The notes beneath the pieces are model-generated. The model had not been told where the DNA came from. It was given only the letters and a program-made list of their open reading frames with translations, and ran no database searches. A stretch of 64,000 bases of DNA from Basidiobolus meristosporus CBS 931.73 (lineage: Eukaryota > Basidiobolomycota > Basidiobolomycetes > Basidiobolales > Basidiobolaceae), in assembly GCA_002104905.1 (NCBI GenBank), contig MCFE01000294.1:1-64000 (forward strand), in the 5' to 3' direction. The translations under genes and the position numbers were made by a program. How positions within the stretch are numbered: position 1 is the stretch's first letter; each line of letters starts with the position of its first letter. Shown here one piece after another: positions 22,247 to 34,346 of this stretch.

Positions 22247-22615
22247 TCTTGCAATTTAAGAAGTGATTTGGATATAAGGGACTTATCAAGAAATAGTGAT
22301 AATAGTTGAACTGTTGTTTATTCATAAAGAAGCTCAGTATTTATACCTTTGTAGAAGTAATACAGCTGCAACACTAAGTAGGGAGGGTTTCTCAATATTC
22401 AGGAGCATTCTGTAACAGTTTCAGGGTTAGTACATAATGTTTGGTAATAGTGCTAATTTGATCCTGACTATATGGGAATAATCATAAGATCATATATCTG
22501 GAGAAAGTGGCAAAGTTAAGGCAGTAAATGAGTCCCACAGTGACTAAGACTAGCCTCGAACTGTTAAGTAAATTTTTAGCTGCTGAATGATACCAAATAG
22601 TCCAATATTTCAACA
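22247..22615 (-). repeat. 5' LTR of copia 17934-22615
   Basis: 369 bp, TCTTGCAATTTAAG...AATATTTCAACA. The second base has changed (TG to TC). It is followed by the duplicated target CAATA. Confidence 0.93.
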
Positions 22616-24235
22616 CAATATTCATGAGTAAATACCTGTAACGTCCATATCTGGTCCTGAATGCTGTCTTAGGGATGTCTTCTGGCTTCAAGCTAATCTG
22701 GTTGTATCCTGACATGAGGTCAAACTTGTCAAAAATAGTAGCTCCATTGAGTTGGTCCAAAAGTTCATCAATCCAAGGTATGGGGTACTTATTCTTCATG
22801 GTATCTGAGTTGAGGGCTCTGCAGTCAACTAAGCCAAGGGCTTGGTAGTCAATGCGCATCCTAAGTGTTCCATCCTTCTTCTTCACAACAAGTACTAGTG
22901 CTCCCCAAGGTGACTTGCTGGGTCTGATATATCCTTGCTCAGGTAACTGATCTATTTATCTCTTTATCTCTTCCAACTCCAATGGACTCATTCAGTAAGG
23001 TGTCTTACTCACTGGAGGGCAATCTCCTGTTTTGATGGCATGACCTACATCTCTGACTGGTGATTGGCTTACAAGTTCATTTGGAAATATGTCTGAATAT
23101 TCCTTCAAAAGAGTGTGGGCTTTCTGGGGTACTGGAGTGAAGGAATCCACCTGTGATACTGCCATGAGAAACATCTGGGTCCCTTTTCTTAGTACTCTAC
23201 AGAACTGTTTCTTGCTGATTTCACCTGTTTCACACACACTGGAATTGACTGAGTTTGAATCCACTTTGGCAGACAATAGCTCCAAGGTCTTGTTGTCCCT
23301 CTGGATCTGAGTAGTATGGGCTCTCCAGTTCATAGATGGATTACAACAAAACAGCCAGGTTTCCCAAGTACAAGGTCAAACATGCAGTTCCCAAATATAT
23401 AGGCCTGTACCTCTTCTTCATAGTCTTGGATCTTCATCCTTACTGGCTGAGTAATATGGTTGATTATGTGAGAGTTCCCATCAGCTATTAAGACTGAAGT
23501 TGATTTGGTGGGCTCTGAGTTGATTCAGCCTTCAAAGCAAATTGCTCTGACATGTACTCATGCAATGCTCCTGAGTCAATCATGATCTTGGCAGGTACTC
23601 CATTGATTACTCCATTCAAATATAATAGCTTTCCTGAGTTTGAGGTCATCTGGGATAAGTATTCTTCTGTCATATGGAAGGTGAGTTATGAGTCTTCTTC
23701 AAGTATATCCTCCATGTTACTATGCTCCAGGGCCTCAATATGGCTAAAGGTTCTTGATGGCTGGTGATCATTTCTTCTCTGAGGGCAGTGCTTTGTAATA
23801 TGTCCCTGCTGGTGGCAATTGATGCAAAGCCCTTTCTTCTTACAATCTTCTGAGGAAGGTTCCCAGGTGGAGATTGTAGAGCATCCCATCATGGTGACTG
23901 ACCTGATCTAGCTGTGGTACCACTGTAAGGCTGCATCTGCCAGGTACAAGGCTGTGTAATGGAACTTGCTTTTTGGAGCAATTCCCTTAGCCTTGAAAGC
24001 TTCTTCCATCTGGAAGAGCCAAGTTCCCAGGTTTTCATTGACTCTGCCATGGTACCGGTTGACCTTCACACTAAATTTGCTCTTGACAGGGTTTTGCTGG
24101 CTTTGCGCCATGGTAGTCATTCCTTGCCGCTGCTGGCTAAGGATCTGGAGTAACTGCTGCTGCTTGGCCAGGATTTGTTACATAGCATTCTTCCACTCTT
24201 GATTTTTGGACATCTTGTGGGAGGCTTCTTGTTTC
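22616..24235 (-). pseudogene. Ty3 gag, protease and RT start (copy 16330-24636)
   Basis: Fragments align with the intact protein at 7134-11267: gag text with [20 protein letters not shown] (23908-24120), a knuckle region [15 protein letters not shown] (23686-23892), protease [17 protein letters not shown] (23488-23673), the protease-RT linker (22992-23333) and RT start [15 protein letters not shown] (22482-22886). A gag segment between 23885 and 23910 is deleted, and the frames are separated by stops. The copia insertion at 17934-22615 splits RT. Confidence 0.85.
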
Positions 24236-24271
24236 TTAAGGAGGGAGGTTTCTGGTTATTGCTGCTACCAA

Positions 24272-24636
24272 TGTTACAAGTCTTGGTGTGATAGTTGTAG
24301 AGGAATAGGCAGTTTAGCTAGTATTGTATTCACTAAAACTTCAACTGATTTTCTTTGAGATTCCAGCAGCTCCTTATGTACATTTTGCCGGATCAATTGC
24401 TGACTAATTGTATTTCCCAATGTAGGCTGTGGCTGATGACTCATTTGATTGCATCATCCTCACACAATAAGTTCCTACTTATATCTATTTCTGTCTGATA
24501 AGGATCTGCTGTTCCATTTGCTGACTAATGCTACTGATTTGATAGATGATACAGATATACTGATAAGCTAAACTTATAACTAATTGATTTGTCTAAAAAC
24601 AGATCTAACTTGAACATTTAAGCAATGGATACAACA
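24272..24636 (-). repeat. 5' LTR of Ty3 copy 16330-24636
   Basis: 365 bp, TGTTACAAGTCTTGG to GGATACAACA. The adjacent GCTGCTACCA at 24262-24271 region is the reverse complement of the TGGTAGCAGC primer site. Confidence 0.88.
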
Positions 24637-25240
24637 TAAACACTACAGTCTTTCCCTCCAATGCTGTAATATGCTTTCTGTGGCTTTTCATCAGGCACTT
24701 TTGTGGTGCTTTTAAGACTGTATAGTGTACCTCTGTTGCTACATTGGGAAATGGCTCAATTCTTGGCTGTGACACTGAGCAATTTGAGATCCATTTTTGC
24801 AGGAAAGATGCTGCATAATCTGCCAGGAATACTGATTACTCTACAAGTATTAGCTGCCCATTCTGTTTCTGGACTATTTCCTGATCTTTCTTGGCCATTG
24901 CATCTATCCTATCAGCCATTATATCAAATAGCCACTTTAATGCTTTAGTATGTGCTGACAATATTCCTGCTAATACCGGTGGTAGTGATGTTATGAAAGT
25001 CACTTGCAGTTCATCAACTGAGGGCACTGCTTTTGCTACATTCTCATTTGCCTCAGTATTGTGGTGAGCTTGTGGCTCCACAGTGATTTTCATTTGCCTA
25101 CTTGACTGGGTGCCTAAGCAGTCTTCATAATTACATTCAGAGGGTACACTGACAACATGGCCTTATTGGGATGTAGCCCTACTGGTTGCACTGAATGTCA
25201 AAGCAAGCTGTTGTACAACTGCTCTTCTGGTGAATGGTGT
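24637..25240 (-). pseudogene. ORF2 of Tnp2 copy E, main part
   Basis: The minus frame at 24836-25093 reads NENVAKAVPSVDELQV, LPPVLAGILSAHTKALKW and IMADRIDAMA, aligning with the copy at 51990-52769. Flanking sequence continues the match in other frames. It is divergent from the transposase part at 25241-26275. Confidence 0.7.
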
Positions 25241-26275
25241 GATGTAGTGGCCAGTAAAGTGGTATGTTTCCACAAATATCAGTAATGGAGCTGTGAGGAT
25301 TTACTACTGCTTCTTGCCATAATCATTCCACAATGCAATTTACCATATAAATGGTACAAGTGGACAACCATCACATGGCTGAAAACATAGGATCCAGAGA
25401 CTGTCCTAATTCCAGCATGTGCTGAAAGTAGCATAGCATTCACATCTAAAAATGTTACCATGGCAATGTGTCTACATTGTCAGAAATCCACCACCATTAA
25501 GGTAAAACCTTGTTCATGCTCTGGATATTTTCCAATCATACCATGTCTGAGGAGGCTGATGCAGTCTGACAAATATTGCAAAGCTATCCAGTACTGTCCT
25601 CAGTATCAATCAGGCGCTAGCATATCCATAAATTTGATAGCAAGCAATACAAGCAATTAAGAAGCAAGTGCTATTTTGAAGGTATGTATGACCATGCCTT
25701 TGCCTTGGCACTTGATGGATTCCCACTCAACAAGTACTCAAGCAGAAAATCAAGTTGGTTGCTAAGTCTTGTCAACCTTGATGTACCGCCTCTCTTATGT
25801 TAGCAGAGCAGAGATCTGATGGTGGTTTCACTGGTATATGGGCCTAAATTTCCATCCAACCTGGACAGCTAGCTTTTTGGGGCACAATTGGTGGTATCAC
25901 TGTTGAATGTGCAAGATACAGGGAATTACTCCAAAACTCACACATACTTTTATTATCCACACTCCAACACTAAGTGCATTATATGCACACCTAGGGAATA
26001 TACAGAAGTCAGCATGTAATTGCAGCAAAGTTGGCAAGCTTTAAGCCATCAACTGTGAAATAGAACTGATTAGAAACCTGAGATACCTAAGATAGCAGGT
26101 ATCTATTGGAGCACAAGCTTTTCACTGGCAGCAATGCATTTGATTTTCAACAATATCCCTATACTAATGACCAAGTATATGGGGCATTTCCAGCTAAATG
26201 AGCCCTTTGAGATACCTCAGAAATTTGAAAGAATTAGCATGATGTTATATAATATCTGCTACCCTAAGTACTTCT
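25241..26275 (+). pseudogene. Tnp2-like transposase (copy E), internally deleted
   Basis: Short plus-strand matches in family order: the leading part near 25230-25340, CxxCQxS and SGYFP near 25470-25540, a core with DGFPLNKYS near 25700, a GISNAI-like and LQQSWQA region near 25990, then AMHL and the FxxF block to 26270. The Cys-cluster N-terminus is missing and stops are frequent. The copia LTR at 26276 truncates it. Confidence 0.65.
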
Positions 26276-26610
26276 TGTTGTAATGGTCTTAGATACATTG
26301 GAGGTAATTGGGAGGGCAAGTATATTTTGTGGTTTTAACTTGATGATTTGTTGAATGTGATAATACTTTTACATGGTCTTGGCAAAGCAAACATGTAGAA
26401 TAGACTTAGGAAGGTCCCAAGAGCATGCATGCAAAGTATGGGGCTGTTGGATAAGTTTGTGTAATTTACATGTGCTGGGTACCTGATATTACCTAACCCT
26501 AAGACAATTCCAATAAGAGATTTGGTCAGATTTCACAAGGATTCAAAGGTAATGATCTAGATGACTAAGTTAGGTTGTTATTCAAGTGGAATTACAAATT
26601 TCTTACAACA
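26276..26610 (-). repeat. Copia LTR (second copia family), 3' side
   Basis: Starts TGTTGTAATGGTCTTAG, ends TTTCTTACAACA, and is followed by CCCCCACTCAGC, a reverse-complemented polypurine tract. Related LTRs are at 41445-41793 and 62633-62973. Confidence 0.8.
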
Positions 26611-27560
26611 CCCCCACTCAGCTAGATGCTCATACTGACTAGTCCTAATTTTGACCTAAGATATTACAAACTTGTTTCTAGCCAATGGTTTGATCAATAC
26701 AATTGCTATCATTTCATCTGAAGGACAGTAAATTAAGCAAACCAAGTTATTATCTTTAGCTTCAAATATGAAATAATGTCTAATACCTATGTAATTTGAT
26801 CTAGCATGAAATTACTTTTAATGAAGTAATAGGCATTTTTGACATAGGCCTAAATCTGTAAAAAGCTTTGTTAGCCACATTACCACTCTTATAGCTTCAC
26901 AGGCTATCATGTACTCTGTCTCTGTGGTAGAAAGTGCTATGGCTTGTTGCTTTCTTGAATTCTATAAAATTGCTCTTTGTGAGTAAACAAAGATGCATCC
27001 TATAGTTGATCTTCTCTCTTTTGAGTTTAATTGCTCTTGATTTGGTCAAGTTTTGACTAAGTTAAGGTTTGTCTCTATTGGGGTAGCTGCTGGGTTCAGT
27101 CTTCCAGTTGGTACTTGTTTAATATATCTGGAGTATACTTAGATTGGCTTTGCGTGATACTCTGGGTACCTTTGTCTATGGAGAACTTAATCACTAAGTA
27201 GTAACTTAGTTCTTGTAGATTGGACATCTTGAACTCCTTAGATAGGCTGGATTTAGTCTCTTCCAATGTTTCCAGGTTATTGGCAGCTATAGTAAGATCA
27301 TCCACAAATAGAGCTAATAGATCTGGATTTGCTCTATTTGGCTTATAGTATATACATTAGTCAGCACTACTCCTTTTGAAACTTAAATTTTCCAAATAAG
27401 AATCTTTTTTACAGTTTTAGGCTCTTAGTATTTGTTTGAGTCCATATAGAGATTTTTTAAGTTTGCAGACCAAATGGAGGTTATATCAGTTGCTACAAGG
27501 TCCTTCATTACTACCTTGACCACAAGCTTTTTGATTAGAACTAAGCATTTTAACTGGTTA
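26611..27560 (-). pseudogene. Copia RNase H and RT relic
   Basis: Minus-strand text resembles ADMIAIVLIKPLA... and other RNase H blocks at 26640-27000. RT follows at 27096-27305 (MDDLTIAANNLETLEE, SIDKGTQSITQSQSKYTPDIL), with KLKKSLYGLKQ-like text near 27400-27460. Many stops are present. The region between RNase H and RT is shortened, and gag and integrase are absent. Confidence 0.75.
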
Positions 27561-27562
27561 AT

Positions 27563-28640
27563 GGTGTACTGGAGCATCTGAGTTTGCCTGCTTTTCCCTT
27601 ATTGGCACTCTTCCAGCTACCTGATGCCTCTTTGATGCGTGGTTGGAGGTTTAGGTCCTGCTCGCAACAGGCCTTTGAGAAAGCCACTGGTTTTTAGCCA
27701 TTATACCCTTGTTCTTCTGCCTTTGATACTTTCTGCTATTCTTGAGATATTTTCTTAGCATACCAATACTGGCCCTAAAACTATTTGCTCATTTGAATCC
27801 AGAACAACACTCATGCATCAAGTCAAGTACATTCTACTAGGCCTTGAGTTCCTGATGGTCCCATGGTATGCCAGACTTAGGGTGTTGGCATGCTTCGCTT
27901 CTATTGGCCTCTTCAATACTAGCCCACTCTTCATTATTGAACTCAATGGCTTCATGGATCTTCAATATCTTTTGATTTTAGGCATTGGTACAAACACTAC
28001 ATCTTTTTTGTCCCATGCTGTGATAAGTTCTTCTGTGGGCTTTTGCTTTAGGCACTGTTGTTGTGCTTCAAGGCAGTATGGTGTTCCTTTGCTCTAACAT
28101 CAGGATAGTGCTCAATTCTTGGCTGTGGCATTGAGCTACTTGAGTTCCTTCTTTGTAGCCAAGTCACTGCTATCTCTACTTGGGATATTAATTGCTCTAC
28201 ACCTTTTATCCACTCTTCCTGTGGCTGGACCATTTCCTGACTTCTCTGTGCCATTACATCTATCCTGTCAGCCACTGCACGTAATTGCCGCATTAATGCT
28301 TTGGTATGAGCTGACAACATACTTGCTAATAGAGGTGGTAGTGATGTTATGATGGCCACTTGCTGGTCTTCAATTTGAAGTACTGCATTGGCTACATTCT
28401 TATCTGCTGCAGCAATATGATCTCTTGGCAGCTTTGCAGAAATTTCTAACTGTCTACTTGACTGAGTGCCTGAGGAGTCTGCATTATTCCCTTCAGTAGG
28501 CACACTGTCCACAGGGCCTTTCTTGGTTGTAGTCCTGCTTGTTGCACTGAATGTCAAACTAAGCGGCTGTCCAACCATTTTTCTGCTGCTTTCTGCGGCA
28601 GGTTTTTGTTTGGAACCAGACTACCTTGCTTTATTTTTTG
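27563..28640 (-). pseudogene. ORF2 of Tnp2 copy F
   Basis: The longest open part (28048-28578, 176 codons) shows LTFSATSRTTTKKGPVDSV, PLLASMLSAHTKALMRQL, VADRIDVMAQR and ISQVEIAVTWLQRRNSS, close to the copy at 51990-52769. Downstream, GIPWDHQE and KA are in one frame here, showing that the frame break at that place in 51990-52939 is a one-base loss. A coiled coil is likely across the LSAH...LLQRR region. Function is unknown. Confidence 0.75.
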
Positions 28641-28659
28641 GCAGCATATATTTGGAAGT

Positions 28660-28760
28660 GAGTCAAACCAAAGGGGAAATGGTTTTACATATATGTGTGT
28701 ATTTGGTGCCACAACATTAGTTATAATTCTTACTATTGCAGGTTAACAATGAATCTTACA
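28660..28760. promoter_or_regulatory. Divergent promoter of Tnp2 copy F
   Basis: Between ORF2 (minus) and the transposase (plus). It contains ACATATATGTGTGTAT at about 28687, the position of the palindrome described at 6636. Confidence 0.4.
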
Positions 28761-29523
28761 TTCATGAAGGTGCAATGTCTCAAACACAAGACTGTCTTAT
28801 GTTCACATGAGTATTGACAAAAGTGTGATATAATACTGTTACATTTTTGAGTGTTAAACTGTTTACCCTATAGATAAGACTACTTTGATTAAAGCCGTAA
28901 GAGAAGCAAAAAAAACTATGTGGCTATTGTAGCAAGTCTCTCTGCCATGAAGCATGCAGACAGCATAGAAAGTATTAAAGGAAATATGGCCAGTGTTTTG
29001 CACACATGTCATACTTACTATTCACCAGTCACAACTGTACCAGCAATATCATGTTGGCCACTTGATCCTTGTACAACTGTGTCTGGCTATACTTGTCACC
29101 TTGCACTAACTAGTTCAGGAGTGTTTGTGACAACTTTGGGCTCACACACGCCTTCTGAATACTGCAAGCAGAGTGATAGCTCTGAAAAGCAGGCTTGCTG
29201 ATGGATTTTGAGCCTGTATTTCCTAACAATAGTACCCTGCATGAGCCTGGCAAAATCATGCTATGCAATGGGATAATACCTGTGAGAAGAATTTGCCAAG
29301 GATACTATGTGGAATCAAATGAGCCCAGTAATGCATCTACTGGTGAATGATGTGATGTTGTGGCTAGAGAAGTGGCTCATTTCCACTAATATTAGTAATA
29401 GGGGCTTTGAGGATTTACTACCACTTCTCACTCATATCATCCCAGGATGCAACTTTTCATAAATATGGTATTAATGGAAAACTGAGATGTTGCTGGCAGC
29501 ACAGTGCTCTGCAACTGTACTGA
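28761..29523 (+). pseudogene. Tnp2-like transposase N-terminal part (copy F)
   Basis: Includes decayed Cys-cluster text near 28900-28970 (LSAMKHADSIESIKGN in 28920-29201), the TTVPAISCWPLDPCTT stretch and, to 29520, the MLWLEKW-like and LLLL...IIPGC regions. It is interrupted by the Ty3 insertion at 29524 and continues at 35090. Confidence 0.75.
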
Positions 29524-29892
29524 TGTTATGATCTGCCACTTGAATATTTAAGTTAGAGCAGTTCTTAGTCATATCAATTAGTTATATGTTTAGCTTATTG
29601 GTATATCAGTATTAGCTGTCAAATCAGTAGCATTAGTCAGCAAATGAATTAGCAGATCCTTATCAGACAGAAATAGATATATTAAGTAGGATCTTATTGT
29701 GTGATGATGATGCAATCAAATGAGTCATCAGCCACAGCCTACATTGGAAAATACAACTAGTCAGCAATTGATCCAGCAAAATGTTTATAAGGAGCTGCTG
29801 GAACCTCAATGAAAATCAGTTCAAGTTTTAGTAAGTACAAAACAAGCCAAGCTCCCTATTCCTCTACAACTGTTATACCAAGACTTGTAACA
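29524..29892 (+). repeat. 5' LTR of Ty3 copy 29524-35089
   Basis: TGTTATGATCTGCCACTTG...ACTTGTAACA with TGAGTCA near 29722. It is followed by the primer site TGGTAGCAGCAATAACC. Confidence 0.92.
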
Positions 29893-29910
29893 TTGGTAGC
29901 AGCAATAACC

Positions 29911-30317
29911 ATAGTACATCTTGAATATACCTTGATTGGCTTAGGGTAATAGTCTGTGTACTTCTGTATATGGAGAGCTTAATCACCAACTAGTAAGTGA
30001 GTTCTCCTATTTCAGACATCTTGAATTCCTTAGATAGGTGGATTTAGTCTCTTCCATTGTTTCTAGGTTTTTGGCAGCTTTAATAAGATCATCCCCATAT
30101 GAAGCTAGTAGAGCTGGGTTTGCTCTATATGGGTTACAGTGTATACATTAGTCAGCATTACTACTTTTGGAACTCAAACTTTCCCTATAAGAATCTATTT
30201 GAGATTCTAGGCCCTTAGTGATTTTTAAGACCATATAGAGACCTCTTAAGCTTGCAGACTAAATGGGGGTTATCTTGGTCAGCATACCCATCAGGCTTGT
30301 TCATATACCCATCCTCA
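29911..30317 (-). pseudogene. Copia RT segment fused into the Ty3 leader
   Basis: Minus-strand copia RT text, matching 39526-39930 base for base over long runs. It begins at ATAGTACATCTTGA immediately after the Ty3 primer site and ends where Ty3 gag resumes at CCTGTCAAGAGC (about 30318). The same left junction exists at 39526. Confidence 0.85.
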
Positions 30318-33300
30318 TCCTGTCAAGAGCACCTTTTCTGTGATGGTTGACTAGTACCATGGTAGAGTCAATGAAAACCTGGAAACTTGGCTCTTCCAGA
30401 TTGAAGAAGCTTTCAAGGCTAAGTGATTGCTCCAGAAAGCAAGTTACATTATGCAGCCTCTTACCTGGCAGATGCAGCTTTGCAGTGGTACCAAAGCAAG
30501 ATCAGGTAAGCCACCATGATGGAATGCTCTACAATATCTACCTGGGATGAGTTTGTATTTGAAATTCAGGATGCCTTTGAGCCCCCACACAAACAGACAC
30601 ACTAAAAAGTAAGTTGAAGATACTCAGACAGAAAGGAATGGTCCAAGAGTACATCTATGAATATAGATGTTTATTGGGGCAAATTGAAAGAATGGACTCT
30701 CTGGATCAAGCTAAATACTTTATTAATGAGCTAAAAGAAAGATCTTGTAAGGAAGTAAATGATTGAAGACCTCAAAATATTGAAGAAGCCTTGAAGAATA
30801 CCATTGACTATGACTCAGCTGTGCTTGGAGCTGGGAAGCCCACAATGACTAATCAGGGAGGCTACAATCATTATGAAAGAAGACAATCAGAAGCAGTGCC
30901 AATGGATTTAGATGCTATGCAGAAAAATCCTTCCTCAGAAGAATGTGAGAAGAAAGGACTTTGCTTCAACCAGCAGGGATATATTGCAATGTACTGCCCT
31001 CAGAGAAGAAATGGACACCAGCCAACAAGAATCTTTAACCATATTGAGGCCCTGGAGCACAGTAACATGGAGGATATACTTGAAGAAGACTCATAACTCA
31101 CCTTCCATATGACAGAAGAATACTTATCCCAGATGACCTCAAACTCAGGAAAGCTATTATATTTGAATGGAGTAATCAATGGATTACCAGCCAAGATCAT
31201 GATTGACTCAGGAGCTTTGCATGAGTACATGTCAGATTAGTTTGTTCTGAAAGCTGGAATCAACTTGGAACCCACCAAATCAACTTCAATCTCAACAGCT
31301 GATGGGAACTCTCACATAATCAACCATATTACTCAGCCAGTAAGGATGAAGATCCAAGACTATGAAGAAGAGGTACAGGCCTATATATTTGGGAACTGCA
31401 TGTTTGACCTTGTACTTGAGAAAACATGGCTATTTTGTTGTAATCCATCAATCAACTGGAGAACCCATGCTGCTCAGATCCAGAAGGACAACAGGACCTA
31501 TGAGCTATTACCTGCCAGACTGGATTCTAATTTGGTTAATTCCAGTGTGTGTGAAATAAATAAGCTTAGCAAGACACAGTTCTGTTGAGTACCAAGAAAA
31601 GGCACCTAGATTCTCCTCATGGCAGTATTGCAGGAGGTTTCCTCTACTGCAGTACCCCAGAAGGTCCAGACTCTTTTGAAGGAATATTTAGACATATTTC
31701 CAGATGAGCTTGTAAGCCTACCACCAGTCAGAGATGTGGATCATGCCATCAAGACAGGAGATTGCCCTCCAGTGAGTAAGACACCTTACAGAATGAATCC
31801 ATTGAAGTTGTAAGAGATGAAGAGACAAATAGATCAGCTACTGGAGCAAGGATATATCAGACCCTGCAAGTCACCTTGGGGAGCACTAGTACTTGTTGTG
31901 AAGAAGAAGGATGGAACACTTAGGATGCTAATTGACTACAGAGCCCTCAACTTAGTTGACTGCAGCGCCCTCAACTCAGTCACCATGAAGAATAAGTACT
32001 CCATACCTTGGATTGATGAGCTATTGGACCAACTCAATGTAGCCACTATTTCCAGCAAATTTGACCTCATATCAGGATACAGCCAGATTAGGGTGAAGCC
32101 TGAAGACATCCCTAAGATAGCATTCAGGACCAGATATGGATATTATGAGTACTTAGTCATGAGTTTTGGCTTCACCAATGCCCCAGCAACATTCATGACC
32201 CATATGCAGACTGTCTTGCAGGAGTACTTAGACAAGTTTGTGATAATCTACCTATATGATATATTGATATACAGCAAGACAGAAGAGGATCACTTAGTGC
32301 ACATTGAAAAGGTCTTGAAGAAGCTAAGAGAGAACAAGCTTTATAGAAACCTACCCAAGTGTAATTTTTCAAGGAACATGCTGAATATCTGGGACACATA
32401 GTGACTAGCACAGAAGTAACCTTAGACCCTAAGAAGGTTGAAGTTATCAAGAATCTGAAGCAGCTCCATAGCATATCAGAGCTCAGACTGTTCCTTGGAA
32501 TGACTTCCTATAATTGGAGATTTGTCATGTCCTTTGCAAGTATTGCAGCCCCTTTAACTGATATCTTCAAGAAAGAAAATACCTACAAGTGGGACATAGC
32601 CTGTGAGGGTGCCTTCTAAACACTCAAGAATGAACTTGCTAAGCTGCCAAGCTTAAGAATATGTAACTCCAGAAGAGAGTTTAGTCTGTACACAGATGCT
32701 TCAGATTATGCAATTGATGGAGTGTTAAGCCCAGAACACAAGGGGAAGAACTACCCCATTGCCTTCAAATCCAAGCTGCTGAACTCAGCAGAACAAAACT
32801 ATTGAGTGCATGAGAAGGAGTTGCTTGCTATAGTACACTGTTTGAAGCCACGGAGATGCTATATTGAAGGAGTCAAATGCACTGTGAAGACTGATCATGT
32901 CTCCCTGAAGTTTATATTTACTCAGATGGTACTCTCTAGAAGAATGACAAGATGGAGTGAGTACATTCTGCAATTTGTTTTGGAGATTGTCTTCTGCCCT
33001 GGAAAAAAACAACATGGTTGCTGATGCAATATTAATATTAGAACAAGTTGCACAACTCAACTTGGTGCATTAATCAGATTGGCCCAGCCTATTACCAAAG
33101 TACTTGGAGGACCTAGCCATTCCTCATGAGGTAGATGAAGATATCAAGAATATAATCCAGGATGAAGCCAGCAAACTTGTAGTACAGGATGAATTACTCT
33201 ACTGAATTGTCAATGGAAGCACTATTGCCTAATGGCCTTATGTTGCTTGCCTGGATTTAATACATAAGCTACACAATGAACATGGACATCTTGGAATCAA

Positions 33301-34335
33301 AGGAACCTTTAGCCTTGTGAAAGCCAGATCATGGTGGCTCAGAATGAAACATGACATTGAGAAGCTAGTGAAAACATGCCCAAGTTGCCAAATCAACCAA
33401 GGCCAACCACTAAAAATTGCTGAACACTTTCCCTTGGAGCCTGTAGGACTATTTGAAAGATTGTGAATTGACTTTATTGGAAGACTGCCAACTACCAGGA
33501 AATGCTACCGTTGGATCCTAGTAGCAATTGACCATGCCACTAAATGGCCAGTTGCTAAAGTTGTACCAATATCCAGTGAACAAGAAGTTGCAAGTTTGAT
33601 TTACCATGAGATACTTAGGAAGTTTGGATGTGCTGTAGAGATTCAATCTGATAGAGGTGCAAACTTTATGGCAAAGACATTGGAAGATTACCTGGAAATG
33701 CAGCAGATTAGACACTTGAAAACCTTGACATATTACCCCAAAACTGATGGAGTCACTGAATGGTTTAATGGATTATTTGGAAAAATGCTGACCAAGTATG
33801 CAAATGGAGTTTTCAGCAGATGGGATGAGTATAGAGACCAAGCACTCTTTGCATGAAGAGTCAGAATACACAACAATTGCCATTTTACTTGGTGTATAGA
33901 TGTGAGCTAAGGATTCCAGGAGACTGCACGCTACCAAAGCTTACAGACACCTTAGAAGATGAACTCAGTCAGCTAAGTAGATACCAGCAATTGGAACAAA
34001 GTCATCAAGAGGCACAGACCATGGTATCTCAAAGTGCAGAAAAGATGAAGCAGAGATTTAATAAGACTATAGCACCAGAAGCATTGACAGTTGGGAACTT
34101 TGTATTACTAAGAAATAACACTTGGAAGTAGTGTGAGCCACAATGGACAGGACCATTCAAGATCATCAGAGAATATCCATTTGCAACTTACCAACTAGTG
34201 GACAAACAAGGGAATATCCAGGAAGACTTAGTACATAGGGACAGACTCAAGCTTGCAAGACTTGCTGATAATACTGAACCATCAAGATCATGGTATCACA
34301 AGAAAAGAGATTCAGGAGAACCCTCTCAACTTTAG
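30318..34335 (+). pseudogene. Ty3 gag-pol relic
   Basis: Aligns with the intact 7134-11267 gene from about residue 42 of gag to the end. Visible pieces: gag and knuckle remnant (30347-31096, with the first knuckle Cys pair lost), protease DSGALHEYMS (about 31200), RT (31817-32401; YLYDILIYS replaces YLDD), RNase H (32640-32760), and integrase with SDRGANFMA (33596-33856) and its C-terminal module (33853-34131). Stops come repeatedly from CGA to TGA and CAG to TAG changes. Confidence 0.9.
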
Positions 34336-34346
34336 TTGGGGAGAAA

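Larger units (their letters stand above)
17934..22615 (-). mobile_element. Copia-like LTR retrotransposon, nearly complete
   Basis: 369-bp LTRs at 17934-18302 and 22247-22615 bound a copia-order gag-protease-integrase-RT-RNase H region reading leftwards. CAATA occurs directly outside both ends (17929-17933, 22616-22620), a perfect 5-bp duplication of the RT gene of the host Ty3 copy. The LTRs differ at about six positions by eye. A few frameshifts break the polyprotein, so it is recently dead. A solo LTR of the same family is at 34498-34866. Confidence 0.95.
16330..24636 (-). mobile_element. Decayed Ty3-like element (family 1) in ORF2 of Tnp2 copy E
   Basis: The LTRs face leftwards: right 5' LTR 24272-24636, left and truncated 3' LTR 16330-about 16590. 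The flanking bases are TAAG on the left and TAAA on the right, consistent with a mutated 4-bp duplication, and ORF2 resumes on both sides. The internal region keeps gag, protease, RT and RNase H. Most of integrase, including the catalytic core, is deleted. Copia 17934-22615 is nested in the RT region. Confidence 0.9.
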
